Assembly: GCA_946188175.1 (NCBI GenBank)
Contig: CAMHUJ010000056.1
Location: 1-8,114 of the forward strand
DNA: 8,114 bases
Reading direction: 5' to 3'
Origin: an uncultured Ruminococcus sp.
GTDB taxonomy: Bacteria; Bacillota; Clostridia; Oscillospirales; Ruminococcaceae
Under the pieces are notes generated by a model, which saw nothing but the letters and a program-made list of their open reading frames with translations, did not search any database and was not told the DNA's origin. Both the position numbers and the translations under genes were made by a program. Within the stretch, counting starts at the first letter, position 1; each line of letters begins with the position of its first letter. Shown here piece by piece: positions 6,946-8,114 of the stretch.

Positions 6946-8114
6946 GTGATACTGTTATCAGCACAGAATATCTCAAAAACATATATGGAGCGCAAGGTGC
7001 TCGACAATGTATCCTTCTTCCTCAATGAGGGGGACAGGGTCGGCATTGTCGGCGTCAACGGAACGGGCAAATCGACGCTGCTTCGCATTCTTGCCGGTGC
7101 GGAGGAAGCGGATGCCGGTGAGATCATCCGGACAAACGGCATCCGGCTTTCCTATCTGCCCCAGATTCCGGAATTCGGCGAGACCGGCAGCGTTCTGGAA
7201 CAGGTGCTCGCTCATCTGCCGGAGGATTTGAAGGAATCCAAGGAATACGAAGCGAAATCCATTCTGGAGCAGATGCATCTGCCGGATTACGACCGCCCGA
7301 TCGGCTCGCTTTCCGGCGGTGAACGGCGCAGAGCCGGTATTGCTGCGGCGCTGATTCAGCCGAGCGATGTGCTGCTGCTCGATGAGCCGACAAACCACAT
7401 CGACAATGAGACCGTGCAGATGCTTGAAGCGCTGCTGCGCAAATACCGCGGTGCGATTGTCATGGTCACGCATGACCGCTATTTTCTCGATCAGATTTGT
7501 CATACGATTGCCGAGATCGACCGCGGCAGCCTGATGCTCTGCGAGGGCAATTACAGCGAATACCTCGAACAGAAGGCACAGCGCGAAGCCGATGCGGAAG
7601 CCGCGGAACGCAAGAACCGCACGCTCTACCGCAGAGAGCTTGCATGGATTCGCCGCGGTGCCCGTGCGCGCGGCACGAAATCCAAGGACCGCATCGAACG
7701 CTTTGAAGCACTCCGCGACCGCGATATTCCGCAGGATGCGCCCGCCATGCAGATGCAGTCCGTTGCAAGCCGGCTCGGCAGAAAGACCGTCGAGCTGATT
7801 GATGTCAGCAAGGCGATCGACGGCAAGCCGCTGATCCGTGATTTTTCGTATATTATCGCAAGGGATGCGCGCATCGGCATTGTCGGGCAGAACGGCGCGG
7901 GCAAAAGTACATTTCTGCGTATGATCGCCGGACTGGATATCCCTGACAGCGGCGAGATCATCTGCGGCGAAACGGTGAAAATCGGCTATCTGTCACAGGA
8001 ATGCGAAACAATGAACCCGCAGGAGCGCGTCATTGACTATATCCGTGATACGGCGGATATTGTGCAGACGCCTGACGGGACGGTATCGGCGGCGCAGATG
8101 CTCGAGCGCTTTCT
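6946..8114 (+). CDS. ABC-F family ATPase, Uup-like, 3' end beyond the window
   Basis: ABC-F proteins have two ATPase domains and no membrane part; they act on the ribosome in translation or antibiotic protection. About 389 residues are visible of an expected 520-640. The first domain is complete: Walker A GVNGTGKST (36-44), signature LSGGE (122-126), Walker B with D146 and E147 in LLLDEPTNHID, and the switch histidine H176 in VTHDRYF. A charged helical linker follows at about 206-260 (WIRRGARARGTKSK), of the type seen in Uup and clostridial relatives. The second Walker A is GQNGAGKST (314-322); the second signature is beyond the edge. The start is GTG 6946, with AAGGAG at 6930-6935, 10 bases upstream, and 14 bases after the previous gene. 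Being split by the edge, a C-terminal DNA-binding extension, which would settle Uup against other ABC-F types, cannot be seen. Resistance function is not implied. Confidence 0.93.
   Translation, partial: MILLSAQNISKTYMERKVLDNVSFFLNEGDRVGIVGVNGTGKSTLLRILAGAEEADAGEIIRTNGIRLSYLPQIPEFGETGSVLEQVLAHLPEDLKESKEYEAKSILEQMHLPDYDRPIGSLSGGERRRAGIAAALIQPSDVLLLDEPTNHIDNETVQMLEALLRKYRGAIVMVTHDRYFLDQICHTIAEIDRGSLMLCEGNYSEYLEQKAQREADAEAAERKNRTLYRRELAWIRRGARARGTKSKDRIERFEALRDRDIPQDAPAMQMQSVASRLGRKTVELIDVSKAIDGKPLIRDFSYIIARDARIGIVGQNGAGKSTFLRMIAGLDIPDSGEIICGETVKIGYLSQECETMNPQERVIDYIRDTADIVQTPDGTVSAAQMLERF

Overview
All recognisable genes lie on the + strand and form two transcription units: a thiamine (vitamin B1) biosynthesis operon (about 154-5604) and the start of a second unit with a metallo-beta-lactamase-fold protein, a small membrane protein and an ABC-F ATPase (about 5621 to the right edge). 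The organism looks like an anaerobic Firmicute of the class Clostridia, perhaps Ruminococcus/Oscillospiraceae-like. This is inferred from the oxygen-sensitive tyrosine lyase ThiH instead of ThiO, the short clostridial/archaeal-type ThiC, strong AGGAG-type ribosome binding sites, and the style of the ABC-F and membrane proteins. Coding GC is about 50-60% in the lines I counted. Taxonomy is inference only.

Region 1 (1-153) is an AT-rich leader, about 26% GC by my count, with no complete gene. It may hold the last codons of an upstream gene, and it holds two short strings that resemble the conserved core of a TPP riboswitch without its helices. Region 2 (154-5535) is thiG-thiH-[tenI/thiE]-thiD-thiC, tightly packed with short gaps or overlaps. 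ThiG and ThiH build the thiazole. The fused two-domain protein carries a TenI-type half (thiazole tautomerase family) followed by a true ThiE thiamine-phosphate synthase half. ThiC makes HMP-P from aminoimidazole ribotide, and ThiD phosphorylates it to HMP-PP. ThiE joins the two halves. The sulfur-carrier genes thiS and thiF are not in the window.

The clearest anomaly is thiD. It is in one frame up to about position 3893 and continues in the -1 frame, so as written it cannot make a complete kinase. Either the gene has a recent lesion or the sequence has an indel error. A strong intrinsic terminator (5567-5604) closes the operon.

Region 3 (5621-8114) starts with a near-perfect vegetative promoter (TTGACA, 17-base spacer, TAAAAT). 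It reads into an MBL-fold hydrolase, a two-helix membrane protein of the DUF3592 type, and an ABC-F protein cut by the window edge. The three are spaced like an operon, but nothing shows a shared function. I found no mobile element, CRISPR array, tRNA or rRNA. I see no previously undescribed system here; the points of interest are the broken thiD, the fused TenI-ThiE, the cysteine spacing in ThiC and the unusual leader.
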